A DNA stretch of 64,000 nt from NCBI GenBank assembly GCA_025362295.1, contig JANYGX010000009.1:62001-126000 (forward strand), read 5' to 3'. The position numbers were made by a program, and so were the translations under genes. The notes under the pieces are model-generated. The model was not told the origin of the DNA, searched no databases, and saw only the letters and a list, made by a program, of their open reading frames with translations. This DNA comes from Sphingomonadales bacterium (GTDB lineage Bacteria > Pseudomonadota > Alphaproteobacteria > Sphingomonadales > Sphingomonadaceae). Positions 34,608 through 42,229 of the stretch are shown here, one piece after another. How positions within the stretch are numbered: position 1 is the stretch's first letter; each line of letters opens with the position of its first letter.

Positions 34608-35654
34608 CTATTTGCCTTGAATGGGAAAACGCACGGGCTTGCCGTTCTGCACCCGGTCGGCACCGTCCACAACAATTAACTCGTCACCGTTTAATCCCGA
34701 TGAAATTTTCACTGCTGTGTCACTGTAACCGGCAATGCCGACCAGCCTTGCGGTTGCCACGTGCGATGCCGGTCCCACCACGTACACGAATGCCTCATCC
34801 GCCCGGCCATTGATGAGCGCCGTGGCTGGCACACTCATCATGCCGGTGCGGCGTGTCGTTGCCGGTGCATCCATCACCGCCTCGCCGATCAAGCCGCTAC
34901 GCAAGCCCGGCACCTGCGGCAGGCTGAGCTCGACCTCGAACGTGCCGGTTTGTTCGTTACTGCGCGCGGCGATCTGGCGCACGGTTGCTGGCAGTGCACG
35001 CGGCGCGATACCCGCCAGCGTCACGCTGGCCCGCGCGCCAACATGCACATGGGCAAGCTCGGTATCAGATAGCGACACACGCAGCACATAGCCGCTGGTA
35101 AGATCCGCAACGGTGATAACCGGCGCACCGGCAGCCATTGTCTGGTTGGGTTCGGCAAAACGCCGCAGCACGATGCCAGAGGCTGGCGCATGGAGGACAG
35201 ACCGCTCGACATCAAAGCGTGCAGCATCCAGCTCGGCTTTGGCCGATTGCAATTGCTGGTTAATCGATTCAAGCCGCTGCTGAGTGGCCCAGCCCTGCCT
35301 GATCAGCGCCTCGGTGCGGCTATGCTCGGTTTGTGCCTGATGGTAGAGCGCCGCCGCCGTGCGCTCCCGCGCCACAAGCTCCGTGGTGATCAGCCGTGCC
35401 AGCGGCTGGCCGCGCTGCACCCGCGCACCCTCGTTGACGGCAATGCTCTCGATAATGCCGGGAGTTTTGAACCCTAGCGCGATTTCCCGCTTGACCCGCA
35501 CTGTGCCGGTATAGCGCGCCACCATGCCACCCGGCGCTGTCGCCACCCGTGCGACCTCCACCAGTACTGGTGCGGCGCTGTGTTCTGCGACAGGCGCCAC
35601 CTTGCCACACCCGGCCAGCGCGACACACAGACATATCAATGGATACATGTTCAT
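34608..35654 (-). CDS. RND periplasmic adaptor (membrane fusion lipoprotein)
   Basis: Adaptor of the tripartite pump. The ATG at 35654 gives a short lipoprotein signal with LAGC lipobox around residue 16, so it should be lipid-anchored in the inner membrane. Then come a barrel-sandwich half (RYTGTVRVKREIALGF), a coiled-coil hairpin (about 80-150), the second lipoyl half (LHAPASGIVLRRF) and the beta-barrel domain. An in-frame TTG at 35690 is less likely. It is upstream of the pump gene on the same strand. Confidence 0.9.
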   Translation of the reverse strand: MNMYPLICLCVALAGCGKVAPVAEHSAAPVLVEVARVATAPGGMVARYTGTVRVKREIALGFKTPGIIESIAVNEGARVQRGQPLARLITTELVARERTAAALYHQAQTEHSRTEALIRQGWATQQRLESINQQLQSAKAELDAARFDVERSVLHAPASGIVLRRFAEPNQTMAAGAPVITVADLTSGYVLRVSLSDTELAHVHVGARASVTLAGIAPRALPATVRQIAARSNEQTGTFEVELSLPQVPGLRSGLIGEAVMDAPATTRRTGMMSVPATALINGRADEAFVYVVGPASHVATARLVGIAGYSDTAVKISSGLNGDELIVVDGADRVQNGKPVRFPIQGK

Positions 35655-35710
35655 ATAGAAGGCATTAGTATGTATGAAGGTGCAGTGCAAGACATTTTGA
35701 GTGTTGCTCA

Positions 35711-35762
35711 GATAGCTTGAGTTTTAAGCTTGCCCAAGCTTTTTAAAAAACTTGGATAGCTT
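35711..35762. promoter_or_regulatory. palindrome with flanking direct repeats upstream of efflux operon
   Basis: CCAAGCTTTTT (35734-35744) faces AAAAAACTTGG (35745-35755), with one mismatch. GATAGCTT occurs on both sides (35711-35718 and 35755-35762). It is placed as an operator for the efflux operon, whose first gene starts at 35654; the binding protein is unknown. Confidence 0.35.
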
Positions 35763-35784
35763 ATCAAGGTTTTTGGCGCCACCC

Positions 35785-35891
35785 AGGCAAAATTTGCCGA
35801 CCCAAGCACATCTTGCCGGGGCATTTTTTCCCATTCATGGTTTCGCAAACCTTACCCGGCAGGTCTTGCCGCTGATCGGCAGAATGTGCCG
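35785..35891 (+). promoter_or_regulatory. array of four ftr-type FlbD sites upstream of flagellin
   Basis: Sites share the form CGGCA-N5-TGCCG: 35785-35799 (AGGCA/TGCCG), 35804-35818 (AAGCA/TGCCG, weakest), 35857-35871 (perfect) and 35877-35891 (perfect). Starts within each pair are 19-20 nt apart, about two helical turns. All lie upstream of the sigma-54 promoter at 35940, where an enhancer-binding activator would act. Confidence 0.65.
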
Positions 35892-35939
35892 TGTGCATTC
35901 ATGCGCCTGACGATGATGAATTGCTGTTAACCCTGTTGC

Positions 35940-35955
35940 TGGCACGTCGGTTGCA
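35940..35955 (+). promoter_or_regulatory. sigma-54 promoter of flagellin gene
   Basis: TGGCACG-TCGG-TTGCA is a full match to the -24/-12 consensus with GG-N10-GC spacing. Transcription would start near 35966, leaving a leader of about 60 nt. The rest of the gap from 35655 holds the ftr array and the efflux palindrome. Confidence 0.85.
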
Positions 35956-36026
35956 ATGCCCCGTACGAAGCAAAAGCTTCAGCAGATAAAATATCTGTAT
36001 CAATCTGAATTAATCAGGAGCCTAAA

Positions 36027-37325
36027 ATGCCTTATACATCCGTCAATACGAACACCAATGCCTTCGTTGCATTGCAAAATCTTACACAAACACAATATCA
36101 GCTGGGCATCACCCAGAACCGCGTTTCAACCGGTTTGGCTGTATCATCGACCAAAGATGATTCCGCTGTCTATCAGATCGCCCAGAACTTGCGTTCGGAT
36201 ACAGCTGGTTTGGCATCGATCAACCAAAGCCTTAACCGTGCCAAAAGCACACTCGATACCGCCATCAACGGTGCGCAGTCGATTTCTGATCTGCTCATTC
36301 AAGCTCGCACTGTTGCAGCGTCTGCACAGGATTCAGGTTTGGATGCCGGTAGCCGTGCAGCGTTGACCAACGACTTCAAGGCGATCATCACACAGATCAA
36401 CTCAGTTGTACAGCAATCGGTTTTTAACGGCACGAACTTACTCAAAGCCAATCCAGATCAGATTTCAGCCATCACAGGTGTTACTAACAATGCTCTGGGT
36501 TCAACGGCCGCTTCGGGTGCGTCGGCTGTTTCAAAAATTAACGTGCAAGGTTTTGATGCTGGTGCCGGCTCAGATATTGCAAATCTGAAACAAACCAACC
36601 TCACATTGGCAGCAACAGTTGGTCAAAGTTTGTCATCGTTTTTGACAGGTACAAATGGTGGTCAAGTTGCAGCGTCTCTGGCAAGCGGCACACAAACCGC
36701 AACGACTGCAGGCGTAACAGTATTGGGTGCTGTGGCCAGTGGTGCGACCAACACGATTAACGCAGCGAGTGGTATTGATACTGTGACTGGCAAACTTAAC
36801 GTACAGCTTGCCACCACGTTTACGGCTAGCACAATCAGCTTTACGTCGGGTGGTCTCACGTTTACATCTAAAACAAAACAGCCCGATAATACGACTGGTG
36901 CAGCTCAAAACTTGCAGCTCAGCCTAGATGATTTTACCATTACGGCTGGTGCGAGCTATACAACGACAGCATTCAGTGCTGGCAGCGCAAACGCTCAGGT
37001 TGCAAGTGCAGCTCAGTTTGGTAAATTAGACTTTACAAACTTCATAGATCGTTCTGCTGGGTTAGCTGTTGTTGACGCCTACACGACAACACTCAACAAT
37101 CAGTTGTCTTCGTTCGGTTCAGCCTCACGTCAAATTGATGCACAATCACAGTTTGCGCAAAAACTGACAGATACGTTCAATTCTGGTATTGGCAGCCTGG
37201 TTGATGCCAACCTACCAGCTGAGTCTGCGAAGTTGCAGGGCCTTAACGTTCGCCAGCAGCTGGGCATTCAAGCCCTGTCGCTGGCCAACCAGGGGCCGCA
37301 ATCGCTGCTGTCTCTGTTCCGCTAA
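36027..37325 (+). CDS. fliC: flagellin
   Basis: Filament subunit of 432 residues. The conserved N-terminal coiled-coil domain begins with SVNTNTNAFVALQNL and continues through NRVSTGLAVSSTKDDSAVYQIAQ. The C-terminal domain ends with RQQLGIQALSLANQGPQSLLSLFR, and the long Thr/Ala/Ser-rich middle is the exposed, variable part. It lacks cysteine, as usual. Base composition in the middle is more AT-rich than neighbouring genes. Expression is predicted to need sigma-54 and FlbD. Confidence 0.96.
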   Translation: MPYTSVNTNTNAFVALQNLTQTQYQLGITQNRVSTGLAVSSTKDDSAVYQIAQNLRSDTAGLASINQSLNRAKSTLDTAINGAQSISDLLIQARTVAASAQDSGLDAGSRAALTNDFKAIITQINSVVQQSVFNGTNLLKANPDQISAITGVTNNALGSTAASGASAVSKINVQGFDAGAGSDIANLKQTNLTLAATVGQSLSSFLTGTNGGQVAASLASGTQTATTAGVTVLGAVASGATNTINAASGIDTVTGKLNVQLATTFTASTISFTSGGLTFTSKTKQPDNTTGAAQNLQLSLDDFTITAGASYTTTAFSAGSANAQVASAAQFGKLDFTNFIDRSAGLAVVDAYTTTLNNQLSSFGSASRQIDAQSQFAQKLTDTFNSGIGSLVDANLPAESAKLQGLNVRQQLGIQALSLANQGPQSLLSLFR

Positions 37326-37346
37326 ACTGAACTAAACTAAAAGAAA

Positions 37347-37396
37347 CCGGGTGGGGGATGAGGGCTTTCGAGCCAAACACCTCAAACCCCACCCGG
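37347..37396 (+). terminator. long hairpin after flagellin
   Basis: CCGGGTGGGG (37347-37356) pairs exactly with CCCCACCCGG (37387-37396). An inner GAGG/CCTC and GCT/AGC stem extends it. ATCTTTCT follows. It is a likely terminator or 3' stabiliser for the flagellin mRNA. Confidence 0.65.
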
Positions 37397-37533
37397 ATCT
37401 TTCTACTGCAAACCAAACTGGCCAACCGTGACTGGTCTTCCTCCGCATAACAACAACACTGAACGGATAAAGGAATTTCAATCGCGACATGGCCATCCCG
37501 ACAACGAGCGGGTGATGCACAAGGGTGATTGAT

Positions 37534-37920
37534 ATGACCGATCTGACATTGCAAGGCCCGACAGGGCTGCCACAGGTTCCGCCGCCGCTGCAGGTGCAGC
37601 CGCCGGTCAAGGCCGACAATGGCACACTGACGCCGCAAGCTGTTCCGGCAGCGGCCCCCATACAGAATGATACGAGCGACCGGCAAAAGCGCGCCATAGC
37701 AGCGGTCCACGATGCGCTGGCAAAATCAAGCGGTATCAGCCTGCCGCCGGAAACCAAACTGGTCGTCATTGCCGACAAAGACAGCGGCCGTTATGTCTAC
37801 GAGTTCCAGAACCCGATCACCGGCGAGATCATCGTGCAGTATCCTTACAAAGAGGTGCTAACCGCACTCGCCGCTGCAAATGTGTCGGCACGCGGGGCGG
37901 TGATCAGCAAAAGGGTTTGA
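37534..37920 (+). CDS. flaG: FlaG-family flagellar protein
   Basis: A 128-residue protein. A Pro-rich N-terminal part (about 1-50) leads to the FlaG domain: KLVVIADKDSGRYVYEFQNPITGEIIVQYPYKEVL. FlaG affects filament length in other bacteria. I use the ATG at 37534 with AGGGTG about 8 nt upstream rather than the GTG three codons earlier. It sits directly downstream of flagellin, which supports the call. Confidence 0.82.
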   Translation: MTDLTLQGPTGLPQVPPPLQVQPPVKADNGTLTPQAVPAAAPIQNDTSDRQKRAIAAVHDALAKSSGISLPPETKLVVIADKDSGRYVYEFQNPITGEIIVQYPYKEVLTALAAANVSARGAVISKRV

Positions 37921-37926
37921 CGGGTT

Positions 37927-38108
37927 ATCTTCTCTCTTCCCCATTCTTGTAGGTTGGGCGGGAGAGATAACAAAGCTTGGTGGCCCTTGCTTGCCGCCTA
38001 GCGCAGCTGAGAGAGGGACGCTTTTCAGCCGAAAAACCCCTCTCCAACTTCGACTAAGCCATTAAGAATGGCTAAGTCTTCGTATCCTCTCCCGCAAGTG
38101 GAAAGAAT
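37927..38108. repeat. palindromic repeat family A, longest copy
   Basis: Reading the minus strand from the right end, it has CTTGCGGGAGAGGATACGAAG, then GACTTAGCCATT-CTT-AATGGCTTAGTC as a perfect 12-bp hairpin, CGAAGTTGGAGAGGGG, TGAAAAGCG and CCCTCTCTC, followed by a second block ending in ATCTCTCCCGCC. It fills most of the 289-nt gap before the next gene. Confidence 0.75.
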
Positions 38109-38148
38109 GATGTGTGGAATCACAATCATCAAAGATTTTTGTTTTTGC

Positions 38149-38156
38149 TTAACCAT
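38149..38156 (+). promoter_or_regulatory. CtrA-type half site
   Basis: TTAACCAT lies 54 nt before the membrane-protein gene at 38210. Only one half of the CtrA motif is present, so this is weak evidence. Confidence 0.25.
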
Positions 38157-38209
38157 ATCCTTGTAAGTAGACATTAAGACCACACATCTTCTTCAGCTTT
38201 GGACTATGA

Positions 38210-38995
38210 ATGACGACGATCAAAGGCAGGCGCACCATTCTCACAGCTTCGCTGCTGGCCATGCTGGCATGCCTTGCCATTATGGGTGCGTTCACGTGGA
38301 AATTTGCCGGTGCGCTGCGGCCGATTAGCCTTGTGGCCTGCCTCGCCTGGCTGTTTTTTCTGGTGGTGATGGTGTGGTTTGTGGCGCTGGGGCGGATCAG
38401 CAGCCAGTATATCCCAAAATATACCGGGCGGCGGGTGCTTGGTTTTCAGCCGCTGGCGCCTGTTGTTACCTTTGGCTTTGCCGCCCTCAGTGTTGTGTGG
38501 ATGTTTTATGCCAAGGCTAGCCCGCCGCAAAGCCTCGCTGAAAAACTGCACTGGTATATCGAATTTATTCTGGCCGTCACAGCCATTGCCCTGCTGGTGT
38601 TTCGCTACAGCGACTACCGTGATAAAGCCAGCCACGAGACCGATGGTGCAGTGAAGGACAACACATACAAACGTGAAAAGCTTTATGCTGATATCGCCGC
38701 CCTGCAGACATCTGACTGGCTGGCAGGCTTTGCCCCCGGCAGTGTCGGGCAACGGCTGAAAGCGGCTCTCAACTGGTGGCTGGAAGAGCTGGCGGTCGCC
38801 ATTCCCGAACGGGGCTATGCCTTGGCCGAGCGCTATGTCGGCTACTATCTCGACGATTCGCGTCGGCTGCTCAATGTTATTCAAAACCTGCACGAACGAC
38901 GTGAACACACCGACACCCCGCTGGTGGACGCTGAATGCCGTGTGCTGGAATCGATCAACCGGGCAGCGCGCATCAGTCGCCGAATGAATCTTTAA
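38210..38995 (+). CDS. four-helix membrane protein of unknown function
   Basis: A 261-residue protein with hydrophobic segments at about 10-30, 38-60, 80-100 and 117-133, followed by a soluble, charged C-terminal half (about 140-261) rich in Arg, Glu and Leu, ending in ESINRAARISRRMNL. I do not recognise a family. The gene lies between the flagellin region and an M48 peptidase gene. Its codon use looks like its neighbours. Confidence 0.65.
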   Translation: MTTIKGRRTILTASLLAMLACLAIMGAFTWKFAGALRPISLVACLAWLFFLVVMVWFVALGRISSQYIPKYTGRRVLGFQPLAPVVTFGFAALSVVWMFYAKASPPQSLAEKLHWYIEFILAVTAIALLVFRYSDYRDKASHETDGAVKDNTYKREKLYADIAALQTSDWLAGFAPGSVGQRLKAALNWWLEELAVAIPERGYALAERYVGYYLDDSRRLLNVIQNLHERREHTDTPLVDAECRVLESINRAARISRRMNL

Positions 38996-39011
38996 TGTGC
39001 GCTCCGGCGTT

Positions 39012-39030
39012 ATGGTTAACACTTTAGTAA
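39012..39030 (-). promoter_or_regulatory. CtrA-like box
   Basis: Read on the minus strand it is TTAC-N7-TTAACCAT, one base off the full CtrA consensus and with the extended CCAT. It lies 44 nt upstream of the M48 peptidase frame. GAATC sites occur at 38986-38990 and 39111-39115. Confidence 0.4.
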
Positions 39031-39073
39031 TAATTTATAGCCAAAACATACAGGAGACAGGCTGATTGAGGCT

Positions 39074-40252
39074 ATGATGGCCTTGAAGTTGCTCACGGGA
39101 TTTTGTATGTTCGAATCAATGATAAAAAAATCACGTGCGCTGACCGTTGTGTTGTTTGGAGTCACGCTGCTGGCGGGATGCGCCAGCACGCACACATCAC
39201 CGCCTGTGGTCGCTGCGGCTGATGTCGATAAAGAGCGTGTGGTGCTGCAAGCACAAGCGCTTGAAACCACTTTGGTGCGCCTGCAACGGGTGCAATCGCT
39301 GGCCTGGCCCATACTGAAAACCAATGCTGATCTTTGCGGTAAAACCGTGCGCCCAAGCCTTGGTCTCAGTCTTGTGGATGTGAAAGCGCTTGCTGCCATG
39401 GCGGGGGGCTTGCGCGCTGAAGATGTGGCATCCACCGGCTTTGCTGACCGGATTTATGTGGCGGCTGTAGCGGCAGGCGGCCCGGCGGATAAAGCGGGCA
39501 TCAAGGCGCAGGAGCAAGTGATCGAGGTTGGTGCTGTGCCGACTGCCGGCAAATCTCTGGCGACAGTGGCAGCGGACCTCGCCACAATCATGAAAGCCGC
39601 AAAAACCATTTCGCTGAAAATTGCAGCGCCCCACGCGGAGCCGCGCGATATCTTGGTCGCTCCTGAAACCATTTGCAATTATCCCGTGCGGCTGCTCAAC
39701 AGCGAGACCATCAACGCTTTTGCCGATGGCAGTAAGATCACCATGCTAAAGGGCATGACAAAAGTGGCTGGCGACCCGCAGCTGCGGCTGGTGATCGCGC
39801 ATGAATTGGCACACAATATCATGCGCCATCCGCAAAAAATTGTCCGCAACGCTGCCATCAGTGGTGGCTGGCTGCTGGGCCCAGTGGCTGCCGAGCTTGG
39901 CTGGATTCTCGATGAAGGCGCCGATGTGATCGGCCAGAAACCACCTGTGAGTTTTGAATCGCGCGGCATTCAGTTAACAACATGGCCATATGGCAAGTCG
40001 TTTGAGCGTGAAGCGGATTATGTTGGCATGTACCTGCTGGCACGGTCCGGTGCTGATCTTTCCGAAGTGGAAACGCTGTTTTCAACCTTTGCCTCCGAAC
40101 ACCCTGGCAACACTTGGGTCGGGCTATCGCACCCGACAACACCAGAGCGGCTGTTGACGGTGAAAGCAACGCGCGTTGAAATTGAAGACAAGCGCAAGGA
40201 GGGCAAGCCGTTATTGCCCCAAGGCTGGCAGGCACAAACAGCCACGAAGTGA
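39074..40252 (+). CDS. PDZ-containing M48-type metallopeptidase lipoprotein
   Basis: Predicted zinc protease anchored by lipid. A lipobox LLAGC follows a basic start (MIKKSR); the ATGs at 39107 and 39119 would give a more normal signal length than 39074. A PDZ-like segment (VAAGGPADKAGIKAQEQVIEV, about 135-160) precedes the active site HELAHN (about 243-248) and the third ligand in EREADYVGMYL. The PDZ-before-peptidase order differs from simple BepA/LoiP proteins. It may serve envelope quality control. Confidence 0.83.
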   Translation: MMALKLLTGFCMFESMIKKSRALTVVLFGVTLLAGCASTHTSPPVVAAADVDKERVVLQAQALETTLVRLQRVQSLAWPILKTNADLCGKTVRPSLGLSLVDVKALAAMAGGLRAEDVASTGFADRIYVAAVAAGGPADKAGIKAQEQVIEVGAVPTAGKSLATVAADLATIMKAAKTISLKIAAPHAEPRDILVAPETICNYPVRLLNSETINAFADGSKITMLKGMTKVAGDPQLRLVIAHELAHNIMRHPQKIVRNAAISGGWLLGPVAAELGWILDEGADVIGQKPPVSFESRGIQLTTWPYGKSFEREADYVGMYLLARSGADLSEVETLFSTFASEHPGNTWVGLSHPTTPERLLTVKATRVEIEDKRKEGKPLLPQGWQAQTATK

Positions 40253-40256
40253 TATA

Positions 40257-41120
40257 TTATTTGAGATGGCTGGTCTGAAACTGTTGATTCCATCGACGTT
40301 GCAGCACTGCCAAAATACCATGCACGACACTGAGCACACACACTTCCCAGACAAAATAAAGCATCGGCTTGCCGACAAGACAGGCTATGAAAATGCCGTA
40401 AGTGCGGTAATTCGCGCACATGATGCTCCAGTAATGCACACTTGAAACAAACGTGGTGCGGTAGGCTTCGCGCATATGTGGCACAGTCTCAGATTTTCGC
40501 ACGGTAAAATCATACAGGCTGCAAAAATACGTTGGTGTTAAGCCTGAAAACCTGAACTGCATATTGTCGTAGGTGTGCGCCAGCATAGCTATAAAACCTT
40601 GCCCCGATTTTGCATTCGGGTTTTGCACTTCGGCAGACGCTTTGCCCAGACCCCAAAAATCAAACATCTGTCGCTGAGTTTCATAGGCACCGGCCTGCAC
40701 TGCGTGACACACTCCTGCCGCCAGCATGAGTGGCCAGACCCAGACACCGTGATGGTGGGATGCCGCGTAGGTTATTGCCAAATAGACTGCAATAAAAACC
40801 ACGTAATCGCAGATACCATCGATAATTTTACCAAATGCCGATTGTGTGTTGGTGAGCCTTGCCAATTGGCCGTCAGCGCCGTCCAGCACATGCCAGACCA
40901 GCATCAATGCGAAACCGATATACGTCCACGCTGGGCGAACCGCGTAATGGGCATAGAAAAAAGCGGCCGCAACGCCAAACGCCATGCCGGCAACAGAAAC
41001 CATGTTGGGCGTAACGCCCATGCGTGCGAGCCACGGCACCAAAGCGGTGCTCAAGGGCTGAAAGACAAAAGCATTTGTGGGCTCTTCGATTTCGCTGGCG
41101 CGTTTAACAGGTTCAGTCAT
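40257..41120 (-). CDS. CDP-alcohol phosphatidyltransferase family protein
   Basis: Integral membrane enzyme that transfers a phosphatidyl or related group from a CDP-alcohol. The signature D-G-A-D-G-x2-A-R-x8-G-x3-D-x3-D is complete around residue 95. About six hydrophobic segments are present in 287 residues. The ATG at 41120 has AAGG 5 nt upstream and is preferred over an in-frame GTG at 41153. The acceptor alcohol cannot be told. Its stop lies 4 nt from the convergent peptidase stop. Confidence 0.85.
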   Translation of the reverse strand: MTEPVKRASEIEEPTNAFVFQPLSTALVPWLARMGVTPNMVSVAGMAFGVAAAFFYAHYAVRPAWTYIGFALMLVWHVLDGADGQLARLTNTQSAFGKIIDGICDYVVFIAVYLAITYAASHHHGVWVWPLMLAAGVCHAVQAGAYETQRQMFDFWGLGKASAEVQNPNAKSGQGFIAMLAHTYDNMQFRFSGLTPTYFCSLYDFTVRKSETVPHMREAYRTTFVSSVHYWSIMCANYRTYGIFIACLVGKPMLYFVWEVCVLSVVHGILAVLQRRWNQQFQTSHLK

Positions 41121-41249
41121 GGAGCCTTGTACATGTGAAAAAATTTCAAGCACTTTCTATTGCCTATAATAAACTGCCAGCACAATAATAATATGCGCGT
41201 GTGTTCTTGAAAGCGAATGTTATGAAGGCTTTAGTGCTGGCGGCTTAAC

Positions 41250-41358
41250 TATCCTCCCCTCTTGTGGGGTAAGATACGCAGACTTAGCTGTTCTTCACGG
41301 CTTAGCCGAAGTTGGAGAAGGGCCTGCGGGTGAAGAATACCCCTCTCCCAAGTTGTGA
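41250..41358. repeat. palindromic repeat family A, copy before sdhC
   Basis: The blocks CCCCTCTTGTGGGG, GATACGCAGACTTAGC, GGCTTAGCCGAAGTTGGAGA, GGGTGAAGAATA and CCCCTCTCCCAAG match the 2276 and 37927 copies in the same order. It occupies most of the 312-nt gap before sdhC. Confidence 0.75.
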
Positions 41359-41432
41359 CATAAAGCAATTTCCCTTTCCGCGCACTATGTTCTAAAAGCT
41401 GTTCAGAACAACAGAAACGGAACATATAACAT

Positions 41433-41843
41433 ATGCCAGACATTCCCCCGCAGCGTCCGGTCAGCCGGCCCTTATCGCCGCATTTACAAATTTACCGCTG
41501 GGGCTGGCATATGGCGGCCTCTATTATGCACCGGGCCACGGGCATCGCACTGGCGACCGGGGGATCTCTGTTGATGCTCTATTGGCTGGGGGCGATTGCC
41601 TCCGGGCCCTCGCGGTATGAAGTGTTTCACCGGCTTGCCAGCAGCTGGTTTGGCCAGCTGGTGTTGCTCGGCTTCACTTTTGTGATTTTTCAGCACATGC
41701 TGCTTGGTCTCCACCACCTTTATCTCGATACCGGGCGCGGCTACGAGATCAGGGAGAATCGTTTGCTTTCGATCGCCTGCTTTGCCGGGGCTGGCGTGCT
41801 TACCATGGCTGTATGGGGCCTCTCTTACAGTGGGTTGGTGTAA
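41433..41843 (+). CDS. sdhC: succinate dehydrogenase cytochrome b556 subunit
   Basis: Membrane anchor of complex II. The start PVSRPLSPHLQIYRWG, then MAASIMHRATGIAL and a heme-ligand region MLLGLHHLYLDTG near residue 90 are diagnostic. Three helices are predicted in 136 residues. It is followed at 2 nt by sdhD. Confidence 0.96.
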   Translation: MPDIPPQRPVSRPLSPHLQIYRWGWHMAASIMHRATGIALATGGSLLMLYWLGAIASGPSRYEVFHRLASSWFGQLVLLGFTFVIFQHMLLGLHHLYLDTGRGYEIRENRLLSIACFAGAGVLTMAVWGLSYSGLV

Positions 41844-41845
41844 TT

Positions 41846-42226
41846 ATGGCGCTTCGGTCTGATCTCGGGAAAGTGCGCGGGCTTGGCTCTGCTAAGTCTG
41901 GCACGCACCATTTTGTCCTGCAACGGTTAACGGCGATTGCGCTGGTGCTGTTCATAACCTTCATGATGGCAAGCCTGCTCAGCCACGTGGCCAGCGATTA
42001 CGGCACGGTCGCTGCTTGGTTGCACCAGCCGCTGGTGGCGTTGGTGGTGGGGCTTTTTGTCCTCACGGCGTTCTTTCACCTGAAACTGGGTTTGCAGGTG
42101 GTGATTGAGGACTATGTACATACAACGGCCACAAAAATAATGAGCCTTGTGGCGCTCAATTTTTTTGCTGTGCTTGGCGGCGGCTTCGGCCTGCTGTGTG
42201 TTTTAAAAATCGCGTTGGGAAGCTGA
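41846..42226 (+). CDS. sdhD: succinate dehydrogenase hydrophobic anchor subunit
   Basis: Second membrane anchor of complex II, 126 residues. It has RGLGSAKSGTHHFVLQRLTA, three helices and HLKLGLQVVIEDYVH with the heme-side His. The ATG at 41846 lies just after the sdhC stop. sdhA follows 3 nt downstream. Confidence 0.95.
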   Translation: MALRSDLGKVRGLGSAKSGTHHFVLQRLTAIALVLFITFMMASLLSHVASDYGTVAAWLHQPLVALVVGLFVLTAFFHLKLGLQVVIEDYVHTTATKIMSLVALNFFAVLGGGFGLLCVLKIALGS

Positions 42227-42229
42227 ATA

